Source: Comamonadaceae bacterium (lineage in GTDB: Bacteria; Pseudomonadota; Gammaproteobacteria; Burkholderiales; Burkholderiaceae_C). From it: a stretch of 46,239 nucleotides of DNA. Made by a program: the position numbers and the translations under genes. The notes under the pieces are model-generated. The model saw only the letters and a program-made list of their open reading frames with translations. It made no database searches and had not been told where the DNA came from. Location of the stretch: the NCBI GenBank assembly GCA_947450255.1, contig CANFVA010000005.1, positions 1 to 46,239 of the forward strand, in the 5' to 3' direction. Below, piece after piece: positions 1 to 7,625 of this stretch (positions within the stretch are counted from its first letter, which is position 1; each line of letters opens with the position of its first letter).

Positions 1-284
1 GCAGAGCGCAGCGGGAAGAAGCCGTCACCGGTAATCGCCAAGTCCAGCGCATTGGACGAGAAAGAAATATTACCCTGGCTGAACTCCTGGCTCACTTGTT
101 TCAGCGACACACCCTGACCGACGGTACTGGATGATTTCTGCAGTGGTGAAGTCGCAAAAATGTCACCGAAGTCAGCGCGCGAGCGCTTGAAACCTGTGGT
201 ACCCACGTTAGAGATGTTATTGGCTGTCACGCCCAACATGGCGGTGGCAGCATTCAGTCCGGTTAGCGAGGTATAAAAAGACAT
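1..284 (-). CDS. flgE: Flagellar hook protein FlgE, N-terminal part (partial)
   Basis: The first 94 residues of FlgE, which polymerises outside the cell into the flagellar hook; the 3' end lies beyond the window edge. The N-terminus MSFYTSLTGLNAATAMLG is the D0 helix of rod/hook axial proteins, followed by the ANNISNVGTTGFKRSR signature (about residues 21-36) shared by FlgB/C/E/F/G. The start ATG (A at 284) has GGAG about nine bases upstream. It is fourth in the minus-strand flgB-flgC-flgD-flgE operon, 54 bases after flgD. FlgE over the other rod proteins is favoured by its place directly after flgD and by the GDGFF segment. Confidence 0.93.
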   Translation of the reverse strand, partial: MSFYTSLTGLNAATAMLGVTANNISNVGTTGFKRSRADFGDIFATSPLQKSSSTVGQGVSLKQVSQEFSQGNISFSSNALDLAITGDGFFPLRS

Positions 285-338
285 GGTGGGTTTCTCCGGG
301 TGTTGCTAGGGTTATTGGTTTGTTAATGGTTTGGTCTT

Positions 339-1064
339 TTAGCCGTAGATGCGCAGGGCGTCTGCCAGCTTCATGGTTTTGCCGCCGTTAAATTGCAGCA
401 AGACGGTTTTGTCCGGCTGCTGGCTCACGCCAATGACGCTGGCCATGGTGCTGACAGTCGGTTTGATTTCGACGCCCTGGCTGACAGCCGTGGCTTTGAA
501 GCTGTAAATGCCGTCGGGCAGGGGGTTGCCGGCCTGGTCTTTGCCGTCCCAGGCCCAGGTCATATCGCCCGCGGTTTGGGGGCCGGCGGTGACGGTGCTG
601 ACCAAGATGCCTTTGGCGTCGTACACATTCATAGTGATACCGCTGGCGCCATCGGGCAGGCTGATCACGCCTTGCACGGGCTGGCCGCTGGTCAATTGTG
701 CCGGGCCATCGGCGACCGACACTTTTTTGCCGATCAGATTGGCACCGCTGAGCATTTGGCTGCTGGACATGCTATTGACAAAATTGCCCAGCGACTGCGA
801 CATATTGGTCGTCGCTTCCAACTGTGAAAACTGCGCCAACTGGGCCACAAAGGCTTCGTTCTTTACCGGATCGAGCGGATCCTGGTTTTTTAACTGGGTG
901 GTAAACAGCGTCAGGAAATCTTTTTGGCCCATGGCGCCTTGGCCGGTTTGGGCGGTCAGCTTGGCCTGTGCGTCTTGCGCGGTGGTGCGAATGCTGCTGG
1001 GCACCGCAGAGGCCCAGGCACTGTCCGTCGCAGCCGAGGTGTTGAGCAGGTTCAGATTGGACAT
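339..1064 (-). CDS. flgD: Flagellar hook assembly scaffold FlgD
   Basis: 241 residues, normal for FlgD, the hook cap that guides FlgE polymerisation and is itself exported by the flagellar type III apparatus. The conserved segment KDFLTLFTTQLKNQDPLDPV (about residues 48-67) followed by FVAQLAQFSQLE is diagnostic. The middle holds the FlgD Ig-like/tudor region, including DGASGITMNVYDAKGILV and the W-DGKDQAGNPLPDGIY stretch. ATG at 1064 has GAAGG five bases upstream. It lies between flgC and flgE in one minus-strand operon driven from the sigma-54 site ahead of flgB. Confidence 0.96.
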   Translation of the reverse strand: MSNLNLLNTSAATDSAWASAVPSSIRTTAQDAQAKLTAQTGQGAMGQKDFLTLFTTQLKNQDPLDPVKNEAFVAQLAQFSQLEATTNMSQSLGNFVNSMSSSQMLSGANLIGKKVSVADGPAQLTSGQPVQGVISLPDGASGITMNVYDAKGILVSTVTAGPQTAGDMTWAWDGKDQAGNPLPDGIYSFKATAVSQGVEIKPTVSTMASVIGVSQQPDKTVLLQFNGGKTMKLADALRIYG

Positions 1065-1083
1065 GGTGGCCTTCGCGGGTTAA

Positions 1084-1506
1084 TCAGTTTTTGATGATGT
1101 CCAGCGTGCGCAGCGTGAGCTGGCGCGCGGTATTGACCACTTCAACGTTGTTTTGGTAAGAGCGGGCCGCGGCCATCATCTCCACCATCTCGGTCATTTC
1201 ATTGACGTTGGCCAGGTACACATAGCCGTCTTTGTCGGCCGCTGGATTGCCGGGGTCGGACATGCGGGAGATGGGTTTGGGGTCATCGGTAATCGCCGCT
1301 ACTTTGACGCCGCCTTTGTTCACCTCGGGCGAGTTGAGCTGCTGCTCCATGATGGTTTTGAAGGTGGTGCGCTTAGCCCGAAACGCACCGGCTTCGGTGC
1401 TGGCGACCGCCCCGGCGTTGGCCAGGTTGGACGCGGTGGCATTCATACGCGCAGTTTGCGCATTGAGCGCCGAGCCTGCTATTCCAAAGATGTTGTCCAA
1501 TGCCAT
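1084..1506 (-). CDS. flgC: Flagellar basal-body proximal rod protein FlgC
   Basis: 140 residues, the usual size for FlgC, a proximal rod subunit in the periplasm. The N-terminal rod signature MALDNIFGIAGSALNAQT..MNATASNLANAGA and the C-terminal EMVEMMAAARSYQNNVEVVNTARQLTLRTLDI are both present; these pair as coiled helices in the rod. GGGGAGAG lies just upstream of the ATG. Its start is three bases after the flgB stop, so the two are translationally coupled. Confidence 0.96.
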   Translation of the reverse strand: MALDNIFGIAGSALNAQTARMNATASNLANAGAVASTEAGAFRAKRTTFKTIMEQQLNSPEVNKGGVKVAAITDDPKPISRMSDPGNPAADKDGYVYLANVNEMTEMVEMMAAARSYQNNVEVVNTARQLTLRTLDIIKN

Positions 1507-1508
1507 GC

Positions 1509-1892
1509 TTACTCTCCCCGCAATGCTTTGCGAATGCCGCTGATGCGGTTTTCCAGAATGCTCAATGTGGTCTGGTACTCGGCAGCGTACTGACCGAATT
1601 TGGCCTGTTCCACTGGCAATTCCACCGTGTTTCCGTCAAAGGAGACGTTAAAAGGCACGCGGTATTTCAGTCCGTCAGCGGTCTGGTCCGGCCCTTCGGA
1701 AAGGTGTCTGGCATTGGTGGTTACCACCGCCGCGTCGCTGGCGCTTTTCATCACCGCCTTGAAGTCGATGTCTTGTGCTTTAAAGTGTGGCGTGTCCGCA
1801 TTGGCAATATTGCGCGACAGCACTTCCATGCGCTGTGCGCGCACGTTCAACGACTTCTCGTTGAGGCTAAATGCTTTGTCAATAAAGTTCAT
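1509..1892 (-). CDS. flgB: Flagellar basal-body rod protein FlgB
   Basis: 127 residues from ATG at 1892 (MNFIDKAFSLNEKSLNVRAQRME), the first gene of the flgBCDE operon. FlgB is the innermost proximal rod protein. The motif VLSRNIANADTPHFKAQDIDFK (roughly residues 23-44) is the rod-protein signature. The frame is open a further 29 codons upstream, but GGAG 11 bases ahead of this ATG and the family N-terminus favour it. The sigma-54 site at 1974-1990 would put transcription start about 70 bases upstream, inside that longer frame, which also argues against the long start. Confidence 0.94.
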   Translation of the reverse strand: MNFIDKAFSLNEKSLNVRAQRMEVLSRNIANADTPHFKAQDIDFKAVMKSASDAAVVTTNARHLSEGPDQTADGLKYRVPFNVSFDGNTVELPVEQAKFGQYAAEYQTTLSILENRISGIRKALRGE

Positions 1893-1973
1893 GCCACTGG
1901 CTCCAATTGGATTCAAGTTTTCCGCCGGAATGCCGACACTCAAGGGCGAAGGTATGCCGTTCAGAATCTTGAC

Positions 1974-1990
1974 TCGCAAACTTCATGCCA
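1974..1990 (-). promoter_or_regulatory. Sigma-54 promoter of the flgBCDE operon
   Basis: On the minus strand reads TGGCATGAAGTTTGCGA: the -24 GG and -12 GC are exactly ten bases apart, close to the consensus TGGCAC-N5-TTGC. Predicted transcription start near 1964, about 70 bases before flgB. Sigma-54 control of rod/hook genes is known in Pseudomonas and Vibrio (FleQ/FleR, FlrA/FlrC). Confidence 0.75.
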
Positions 1991-2153
1991 TCGCTTGCTT
2001 GCCGCTGCGGCTCTACTAGCTCCACCCTGCGACGGCCTCCGCCCAGGGGTGGCGGGGTCGCCTTCAGCGGCAATACATTGCCGTTTTCTAGCCCACCAAT
2101 GGCCCGGGCAGTCGGGCGTTCGACGGCTCAGCTGTTTTTTCCCCACTTCCCCC

Positions 2154-2186
2154 CGCCCCTTCACCCCCTCGGGGGGTGAAGGGGCG
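2154..2186. repeat. Perfect 15-bp GC-rich inverted repeat
   Basis: The arms CGCCCCTTCACCCCC (2154-2168) and GGGGGTGAAGGGGCG (2172-2186) are perfectly complementary around a three-base centre. No T tract follows on either strand, so it is not a standard intrinsic terminator. A repetitive extragenic palindrome is the likeliest reading. Confidence 0.7.
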
Positions 2187-2321
2187 CCTGAACAGCCAAT
2201 TTGGTTTTTTTGGGCCGGAGAGGGGTGTCGATTCGGGACGTTGCGTTGCGGGTTTGATTGCCACCGTTGGTAAACGATGCGGTCGCAGTCAATGGATCAG
2301 TGCTTGGCCCGCCTTTTCTTT

Positions 2322-2371
2322 TTACTTTCTTTGGGCCAAGCAACAGAAAGTAACTCGGCCTTCAAGGCCGA
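2322..2371. repeat. Inverted repeat TTACTTTCT...AGAAAGTAA with adjoining hairpin
   Basis: The arms TTACTTTCT (2322-2330) and AGAAAGTAA (2345-2353) flank TTGGGCCAAG. The hairpin TCGGCCTT-C-AAGGCCGA (2355-2371) follows. From memory, AGAAAGTAA-type palindromes are scattered in intergenic DNA of many Burkholderiales. Placed 23 bases after the stop of the minus-strand gene at 2394, it may also act as its transcript end, although no long T run follows. Confidence 0.55.
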
Positions 2372-2393
2372 AACCTGCACCGCACGCCTTGGT

Positions 2394-3566
2394 CTACGGC
2401 AAACTATCTTCTACATACTGTTGCACCCGCTGCGCTTGCTGGCGCAAGGAGGGTGGCAGCATCTGCCCGAGTCGGGCCGCTGCGTTTTGCAGCAAGCCTT
2501 GGCGAATCGATTGACGCGTGATCGGGGCCGAGGTGTCACTGCCCACATGCAGGCTACGGGCCTGCTGGCCAGGGATGTTCAGCGGCGCATTGGGTTGGTT
2601 TTCGGCGCGTGAGGCCGGGTTGAGGACCGAAAGGTACAAATCCTCCAGTCCGGCCGGGCCCTGGTTTTTCAGGCCCACGTCTTCAAAATACTTGTCCACC
2701 AAGCCCAGCTGCTTGTGCACGCTTAAATCCAGTATCGCTTTGGGATTGGCGGCATAACCGGCCGAAGCGGCGCCACGCGCCGGCCCGTCACAAAATTGGA
2801 TGATGCCGTGGCAACGCTGGTTGCTGGCGCGCGGATTCATGCCGTCGCTCTCCATCAAGGTCATGCGGGCGAAATCATCGGGCGCGAAGCCATGGTTTTT
2901 GGCCATGTCCAAAATCTTGTCGTACACCGCCACTTTTTCAGTGGGTGGGATAAAGCCCTTGGCCACGGCGCGGTCCAGGGTTTTAATGAGTACCGGATGC
3001 TCCAGGCCTGCCCCGGGGCTGTATGCGGCGGGAACGGTACCTTGTACCGGACGCGTTACGCTGGCCTGGGCATTGCGGCTCCATGCCATTTGCGCGGGAG
3101 TCTGTAGACGGACGGAGTTTTGCAACACGGCGGCTGCCGTGGCGCGTGCCGGGGAGGCCAGCGGTGTACTGGCTGTCTGCACCGGGGTCGGACCGCGTCC
3201 GGCGCCGGCACTGCCCAGGGCCGCCAAAGCCGGTTCTAGAACGGAAAGGTCAATTTTCTGACCGGTATAAATGCGGTTGGCATTTTCAATTCCGTTGGCC
3301 TGTGCCACCTGCTGGGCGAATTGAAACTCCTGCCCTGACGTCAAGGACTGGCCTTTGGACTTGGCGACGTCGCGCACCATACCGATCAGCGTATCGCCCG
3401 CGTCTACGGTGGTGCTGGCTGCGCCTTGGACGCGTTGCAAGGTTTGCGAAAACCCGCCGCCTTGCGTTTTTTGGCCCGCAGGCACCCCTGGGCCAGGACG
3501 GCCGGCGGCCGCAGGCACCACGCCGGCGGGGCCGGCTTGGGAGCTAAGGGTGTTATGGGCAAGCAT
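2394..3566 (-). CDS. LysM plus lysozyme-like (transglycosylase fold) protein
   Basis: 390 residues, not a standard flagellar gene. Residues 53-110 form a LysM-like module (VDAGDTLIGMVRDVAKSKG...NRIYTGQKIDL). Residues about 205-320 resemble lysozyme/SLT domains: FARMTLMESDGMNPRAS with a candidate catalytic Glu239, then GIIQFCDG and LEDLYLSVLNPASR, closest in feel to phage virion muramidases. The N-terminus (Ala/Gly/Pro rich) lacks a Sec signal, so if exported it may use the flagellar export apparatus, as FlgJ does. It is divergent from flgA with 142 bases between. A role in opening peptidoglycan for the rod is inference. A weak sigma-28-like -10 (CCCGATTA, minus strand, 3604-3611) lies upstream. 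Confidence 0.72.
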   Translation of the reverse strand: MLAHNTLSSQAGPAGVVPAAAGRPGPGVPAGQKTQGGGFSQTLQRVQGAASTTVDAGDTLIGMVRDVAKSKGQSLTSGQEFQFAQQVAQANGIENANRIYTGQKIDLSVLEPALAALGSAGAGRGPTPVQTASTPLASPARATAAAVLQNSVRLQTPAQMAWSRNAQASVTRPVQGTVPAAYSPGAGLEHPVLIKTLDRAVAKGFIPPTEKVAVYDKILDMAKNHGFAPDDFARMTLMESDGMNPRASNQRCHGIIQFCDGPARGAASAGYAANPKAILDLSVHKQLGLVDKYFEDVGLKNQGPAGLEDLYLSVLNPASRAENQPNAPLNIPGQQARSLHVGSDTSAPITRQSIRQGLLQNAAARLGQMLPPSLRQQAQRVQQYVEDSLP

Positions 3567-3638
3567 CGTTGTGGTCCGTCGGTTTTGCTGCGGTGGTAGT
3601 TGCTAATCGGGGTGTCCGTGTGTAACGTCTGTAACAGG

Positions 3639-3654
3639 TGGCACTTTTCTTGCG
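3639..3654 (+). promoter_or_regulatory. Sigma-54 promoter of flgA
   Basis: TGGCACTTTTCTTGCG is a near-perfect match to TGGCAC-N5-TTGC, with GG and GC separated by ten bases. Predicted start near 3665, leaving a leader of about 44 bases before the chosen flgA start at 3709. Confidence 0.85.
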
Positions 3655-3708
3655 CGTACCTGGTTCACTATGCACGCTGTCGTAAAACCAACACCTTCAG
3701 AGCAGTTC

Positions 3709-4557
3709 ATGCAATTGCTGTGCCATTGGACAGTGGGCGGGCTTACGGCGTGGGCCGGGCTCGGGCGGACGTTCCTGCGGACGCTTGCAGGCCTGTTGTT
3801 GTTGGGCAGCGCCTTCGCGCAAGCCGAGGCACCAGGCGCGCTGCAAAGCAAATTGCTCGGCGAGGTGGGCCAATGGGCGCAGAAAACCCACCAGCTCGAG
3901 GCCGACCAGTTCAATTTCGCCCCCCTGGACCCCCGGGTGCAAGTGCAAACCTGCGACCGGCCCTTGGTGATGGACCTGCCTTTTGCCACCCGCGAGACAG
4001 TACGCGTGCGTTGCCTGGGCAACCCCGCCTGGCAGTTGTATATGCGCTTGGTGCTCAAGCCTGGCGTGAACCTGGCGGGCGCGCCCCCTCTGGTGCCGCC
4101 GCCGGTAGTGCCGGCTGCCCCGGCCAATGTGGCAGCGGCTACGCCCAAAGCGGTGGCCAGTGCGGCGCCGGTGCAGCGCAAGGTGGTGGTGGCCAAACAG
4201 CTGCTGCGCAGCGGTACCACGGTCAACCCGGACATGCTGGAGGAACAGGAAGTGCCCGCGCTGGGGGTGGATTTGCAGGCGGTTACGTCTGTGAAGGACT
4301 TAGAAAATGGCGAAATGGTGCGCGATGTGCAAGCGGGCGTTCCGCTGCGCAGCCATGATGTGCGCCGCGCAGTATTGGTCAAACAGGGCCAGATCGTCAT
4401 CCTGACCGTAGGCCAAAACGGCGGATTTGCGATATCGGCGCGGGTCGAAGCGCTGCAAGATGGCAAAATGGGTGAACAAATCCGCTTAAAAAATCCCGAG
4501 TCGGGCCGAATACTAAGTGGGGTGGTTACCGGGCCCAATGCCGCACGCGGTTTATGA
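3709..4557 (+). CDS. flgA: Flagellar P-ring assembly chaperone FlgA
   Basis: 282 residues from ATG at 3709. FlgA is a periplasmic chaperone for FlgI polymerisation into the P ring. The N-terminus carries a Sec signal peptide (hydrophobic LRTLAGLLLLGSAFAQA). The C-terminal half has the SAF/FlgA domain: VVAKQLLRSGTTVNPDMLEEQEV, then KDLENGEMVRDVQAGVPLRSHDV and VKQGQIVILTVGQNGGFAISA. The frame is open upstream to 3670, but that codon is only about five bases after the predicted sigma-54 start, so the inner ATG is preferred. The central Ala/Pro-rich linker is long. flgM follows after 99 bases with its own promoter. Confidence 0.93.
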   Translation: MQLLCHWTVGGLTAWAGLGRTFLRTLAGLLLLGSAFAQAEAPGALQSKLLGEVGQWAQKTHQLEADQFNFAPLDPRVQVQTCDRPLVMDLPFATRETVRVRCLGNPAWQLYMRLVLKPGVNLAGAPPLVPPPVVPAAPANVAAATPKAVASAAPVQRKVVVAKQLLRSGTTVNPDMLEEQEVPALGVDLQAVTSVKDLENGEMVRDVQAGVPLRSHDVRRAVLVKQGQIVILTVGQNGGFAISARVEALQDGKMGEQIRLKNPESGRILSGVVTGPNAARGL

Positions 4558-4578
4558 AAAAATAATCTCGAAAAGGCC

Positions 4579-4605
4579 TCAAGTTTTGTTTTGTACGTCC
4601 GATTC
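4579..4605 (+). promoter_or_regulatory. Sigma-28 (FliA) promoter of flgM
   Basis: TCAAGTTT, 11 bases, TCCGATTC, compared with the enterobacterial consensus TAAAGTTT-N11-GCCGATAA. Predicted start near 4612, about 45 bases before flgM. This gives flgM a late promoter in addition to read-through from flgA, as in Salmonella. Confidence 0.75.
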
Positions 4606-4656
4606 ACCTGTGAGAGAAGCGCCGTAAACGACTTCCGAACATGAAGCGAGCCCACT

Positions 4657-4992
4657 ATGACTGATCCGATATCCAATAATTCCCGCCCGGTACAGACCGA
4701 TGCGTCCTTACGTAAAACCCTGGACAAGGCCAAGGGCAGCGGCTTCGTGGGTGCGGTGGCTACGGCGCCGACGTCGGAATCGGAGATTGCAGCCAGCAAA
4801 TCGGCGGCTGCGCAGCGAGGAGCCGAGGTGCCTGGATTCAAGAAAATCACCGAGCGTCTGAAAAAAGAGCCGGAATTTGACCGTGCCAAGGTCGATTCCA
4901 TCAAACAAGCGATTCAAAACGGCCAGTACCCACTGAACCCGCGCCGTATCGCCGAGAGTTTTGTGGCATTGGAAAATCTGATCACCCAGTGA
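4657..4992 (+). CDS. flgM: Anti-sigma-28 factor FlgM
   Basis: 111 residues, the family size. FlgM holds FliA inactive in the cytoplasm until the hook is complete, then is exported through the hook. The C-terminal sigma-binding helices are visible: ITERLKKEPEFDRAKVDSIKQAIQNGQYPLNPRRIAESFVALE (about residues 64-106), typical of FlgM. The N-terminal half is Ser/Ala rich and probably disordered, as expected for an exported protein. It is followed by flgN after 34 bases, and its target FliA is encoded at 33550. Confidence 0.95.
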   Translation: MTDPISNNSRPVQTDASLRKTLDKAKGSGFVGAVATAPTSESEIAASKSAAAQRGAEVPGFKKITERLKKEPEFDRAKVDSIKQAIQNGQYPLNPRRIAESFVALENLITQ

Positions 4993-5026
4993 TCGGGGTG
5001 TCCGCAACAAGCCCGCAGAGCCCCGA

Positions 5027-5416
5027 TTGACCGAACCCACCGACCAAGCCAAGGAACTGGCCAACCAGCTCGCGGAAATCCTGGAGCTGGAGTTTGACGC
5101 CCTGCGCGTGCAAGACCTGGATAAATTCGAGACACTGCAACCGATCAAAAACGAGTTACTTACCGAGCTAACGCGCTTGGCGCCTCCGGCCCATGAGGTG
5201 CAGACCTTGCCCCAATGGCAGGGATTTCGCGAAACCATGATCGCTTGCCGCGATGCCCACCGGCGCAATGCGGTGCTGATGGAGCGTAAATTAGAAGCTA
5301 TCCGCGGTACCTTGCAAAGCCTGCGCTTAGAAGACCCCAGCAGCTCGGTAGAGGTCTATGACCGGCTCGGGCACATCTCCCGCTTTTCCCGCAATACCGG
5401 CTACAGCGACGCCTGA
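5027..5416 (+). CDS. flgN: Flagellar export chaperone FlgN
   Basis: 129 residues from a TTG codon at 5027, 34 bases after flgM. FlgN is the cytoplasmic chaperone for the hook-filament junction proteins FlgK and FlgL. The sequence is almost all amphipathic helix (LANQLAEILELEFDALRVQDLDKFETLQPIKNELL), matching the FlgN fold, with the usual C-terminal segment VEVYDRLGHISRFSR. No better ATG occurs upstream in frame. It faces the minus-strand fhlB-like gene with a 16-base gap. Confidence 0.9.
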   Translation: MTEPTDQAKELANQLAEILELEFDALRVQDLDKFETLQPIKNELLTELTRLAPPAHEVQTLPQWQGFRETMIACRDAHRRNAVLMERKLEAIRGTLQSLRLEDPSSSVEVYDRLGHISRFSRNTGYSDA

Positions 5417-5432
5417 GCGGCTCGCACGGGGC

Positions 5433-5837
5433 TCAAGCCTGTGGACTGCCCGCAGCGCCGATGCCGTCCAAACCATCCAAACCACGCGACAGGTCGTCAA
5501 ACAGGGCCGCTGCATCGGCAGGCATGGCCTCGTTGGCAGCCGGGCCGTCGGCGGCGCTTCCAGGGGCGGTTTTTTCATCGCCTGGGCGCATGCCTTTGAG
5601 CCAATAGACCCACGACAAGATGACCGACACGGCCGTAAACAACTCGGTCGGAATTTCCTGGTCCACTTTCAGGCGGCTGAGCAGCGCCAGCAGCTTGGGG
5701 TCCTCGGTCACGTACACGCCGTATTCGCGCGCCTGGGCAATCATTGCCAGCGCAGCCTCTTCTTCGCCTTTGGCGGTCACGATGGGCGCCCGGTTCTTGC
5801 CGTACTCCAGCGCGATGGCTTTTTTAATCGTCCTCAT
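5433..5837 (-). CDS. FlhB cytoplasmic-domain homolog (FhlB-like export switch protein)
   Basis: 134 residues corresponding only to the cytoplasmic C-terminal domain of FlhB/YscU: KKAIALEYGKNRAPIVTAKGEEEAALAMIAQAREYGVYVTEDPKLLALLSRL and QEIPTELFTAVSVILSWVYWL. No transmembrane part is present and the NPTH autocleavage site lies outside the conserved stretch. In Salmonella a similar short protein can partly substitute for the cleaved FlhB C-terminal fragment. The C-terminal 45 residues are Ala/Asp-rich and unique. Its start overlaps the fliK-like stop by four bases (ATGA), so the two are coupled. The full flhB is at 21242. Confidence 0.88.
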   Translation of the reverse strand: MRTIKKAIALEYGKNRAPIVTAKGEEEAALAMIAQAREYGVYVTEDPKLLALLSRLKVDQEIPTELFTAVSVILSWVYWLKGMRPGDEKTAPGSAADGPAANEAMPADAAALFDDLSRGLDGLDGIGAAGSPQA

Positions 5838-7135
5838 GCGCGCATATCCACCACTTCGCCGGGCAAGGCCAGCGGTTGGATCAAGGGTTCGGGCGCAGGC
5901 CGCTCGCCCAGGTGCGCCGCAAATGAGCGCAGCGTCAGGCCCGCCTCTCCCAGTGTTTTACGCAGCTCGGCTTGGCCCTGGCGGGCGAAGTCCACCACGG
6001 CGGGCCGTACCGCCCACATGGACAAGGCCACGGTGTCGCCGCCCAGCAAATCCGCTTGCAGCCACAGCTCGCCGTAGTCGCGGCTGTTGGAATGCATGTT
6101 GACGGTGTAGCGGGATTCCTCATCGTCGCTCGTGCGCTTGCGCTCGAACGCCAGTTCGACCGGGGCATGGTCCACGAAGGGCAGGACCACCGACATCGAC
6201 ATTTCGCCCATGTGCTGCGCTTGCATGGCGGCCAGTTGGGCCGCATCGAGGTCCGCCAATGCGCGTTTGACCTGGTGCATGCCGGCAGTGTCTTCTTCGG
6301 TCTTGTCCTCCATCAGCGACAAAAGCTTGTGCAACAGCGGCTTGAGGTCGTTGGGTGCCGGGTTGCGGATGCGAGGCAGGCTGGTCTCGGAGCCCAGTGC
6401 GGCGCGCAAAGCCGCGCTAATTTCCTCGGGGCTGAGCTTTTGCATGGTCAGGCGCATGGCCTGTAATTGGTTTTGCAACTGCGCTTGCACCTCGGGCTGC
6501 TTGGCGACTTTGGCCAGCAAGGCATCGAGGCCGCCGGGCTGGAGCAGGTCGCGCAACTCGGGCATACCGGGATTGCGGTACATCAGGCTGCCCAGGCGGG
6601 AAAACTTACCTTCACTGGGATTGACCGGCGCCCAAGCCAGGCCTGACAGGGCGCTGGTCTGGATATTTTGTACCGCCACCACCGGGTTGCTCGGCGGCGT
6701 CGCCGGCGCGGCCAGGCTCGGGGGATTGCGCTCCTGGCTTTGCTCGTTATGCGGGTTGGGATTGGCCTGGGGCTGTTGGGGGACGGTACGCGCCTGCGCG
6801 TCTATCAGGGTGGGAAGGCCGGGGTTGCTGTAAGCGCTGGCCTTGCCATTGATCAGCACCAAGGCGATGCTGCCGTCCGGGTTGGCCTGGGTTTTAAAGC
6901 TCAGGCGTTGGCCCACTTCCCAGCCGGGCACGCGGGCAATGCCCACTTGGCGGCCGCGCAGCATCAGCACCATCTCGTCACCGCGCGATTGCACCGTGGC
7001 TTGCACGATTTGCCCGTCACGCAGGTTCAGGGCCCGCGCCGTCACGGCCTCTACCAGCGTGGGTGAAGCCGCCCCTTGAGGAAATACCGGGTTGATGCGA
7101 GCCGACGGGGCCGTCGCATCGCTAACGGGGATCAC
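5834..7135 (-). CDS. Second FliK-like hook-length control domain protein
   Basis: 433 residues. The C-terminal region (about residues 300-415) matches the FliK/Flg_hook domain: MSMSVVLPFVDHAPVELAFE, YGELWLQADLLGGDTVALSMWAVRPAVVDFARQGQAELRKTLGEAGLTLRSFAAHL. The N-terminal 95 residues form a compact beta-rich segment (LVEAVTARALNLRDGQIVQATVQSRGDEMVLMLRGRQVGI) unlike the disordered ruler of canonical FliK, and the middle is Pro/Gln/Asn rich. The canonical fliK is at 26660. Pairing with an FhlB-like gene, overlapping by four bases, suggests a joint role in export switching. It may instead be a regulator that does not measure the hook. Confidence 0.85.
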   Translation of the reverse strand: MIPVSDATAPSARINPVFPQGAASPTLVEAVTARALNLRDGQIVQATVQSRGDEMVLMLRGRQVGIARVPGWEVGQRLSFKTQANPDGSIALVLINGKASAYSNPGLPTLIDAQARTVPQQPQANPNPHNEQSQERNPPSLAAPATPPSNPVVAVQNIQTSALSGLAWAPVNPSEGKFSRLGSLMYRNPGMPELRDLLQPGGLDALLAKVAKQPEVQAQLQNQLQAMRLTMQKLSPEEISAALRAALGSETSLPRIRNPAPNDLKPLLHKLLSLMEDKTEEDTAGMHQVKRALADLDAAQLAAMQAQHMGEMSMSVVLPFVDHAPVELAFERKRTSDDEESRYTVNMHSNSRDYGELWLQADLLGGDTVALSMWAVRPAVVDFARQGQAELRKTLGEAGLTLRSFAAHLGERPAPEPLIQPLALPGEVVDMRA

Positions 7136-7572
7136 GGGAAGTGCACCCAGCGCTTTCGCTCGTCGGGTGTGGACGGTGCAGGGCGGGGCACGACTTCGCT
7201 GGGCGCTGCGACCGGCGCAACACTGGCCAACACGCCGCGCAGCAGCAGATCGTGGTTCGGCACGACCAGGGTCACGCCTTTGCGCAGTTTAGGCACTTTG
7301 CCGGGCACGATGGCTTGGGGATTTTGGTCGATGAAAGCCTGGCGCAAAATCGTCAGGCTAAGCGGGCTGGCACCCATGGTTTTGGCGATCACCTGGTCCA
7401 GCGTCTCGCCGCTCTTGGGTTTGTAGGTAGGCCCATTCGGGGCCACGCTGCTGGACGTCGCTTTGGCCGCAGCGGCATCATTGCTGGCCCATGCCCCAGG
7501 CGCGCAAGCGCATACGGCCAGCACACAGGCCAGCGGCACGCGCAGGGTTCGCGGAGACAGAGTAAAGATCAT
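7132..7572 (-). CDS. Small exported LysM/FimV-like protein
   Basis: 146 residues from ATG at 7572. The N-terminus (MIFTLSPRTLRVPLACVLAVCACAPGAWAS) is a Sec signal peptide. Residues about 50-105 (KSGETLDQVIAKTMGASPLSLTILRQAFIDQNPQAI...LRKGVTLVVPN) resemble the FimV N-terminal LysM variant, which binds peptidoglycan in FimV. The C-terminus is Pro/Ser rich. A TTG six codons upstream is an alternative start; neither has a strong ribosome site. It overlaps the fliK-like start by four bases and sits below flgP and flgT in one presumed operon, so a periplasmic role near the basal body is plausible. The exact function is unknown. Confidence 0.7.
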   Translation of the reverse strand: MIFTLSPRTLRVPLACVLAVCACAPGAWASNDAAAAKATSSSVAPNGPTYKPKSGETLDQVIAKTMGASPLSLTILRQAFIDQNPQAIVPGKVPKLRKGVTLVVPNHDLLLRGVLASVAPVAAPSEVVPRPAPSTPDERKRWVHFP

Positions 7573-7625
7573 CGGTGGGGCGATTCGCAAATCGGCGCAA
7601 AGCTTAGCACGAAGGCCCTTGGGGC

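Larger units (their letters stand above)
1991..2393. other. Repeat-rich spacer between flgB and the LysM/lysozyme gene
   Basis: With the promoter region this makes about 500 bases without a convincing gene. Short frames exist on both strands but none has a recognisable product or a good ribosome site. The stretch contains a small dyad (CGGCAAT-AC-ATTGCCG, 2068-2083), a 15-bp GC-rich hairpin (2154-2186) and an AGAAAGTAA-type inverted repeat plus hairpin (2322-2371), annotated separately. I read it as a collection of dispersed intergenic palindromes. Confidence 0.6.

Noticed and set aside
2154-2186. GC-rich palindrome as transcription terminator of the LysM/lysozyme gene
   Set aside because: No T tract on either strand and it lies more than 200 bases beyond the stop codon.
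3603-4904. 433-codon minus-strand open frame opposite flgA and flgM
   Set aside because: It spans two well-supported genes and their promoters; Ser/Arg/Thr-rich shadow composition.
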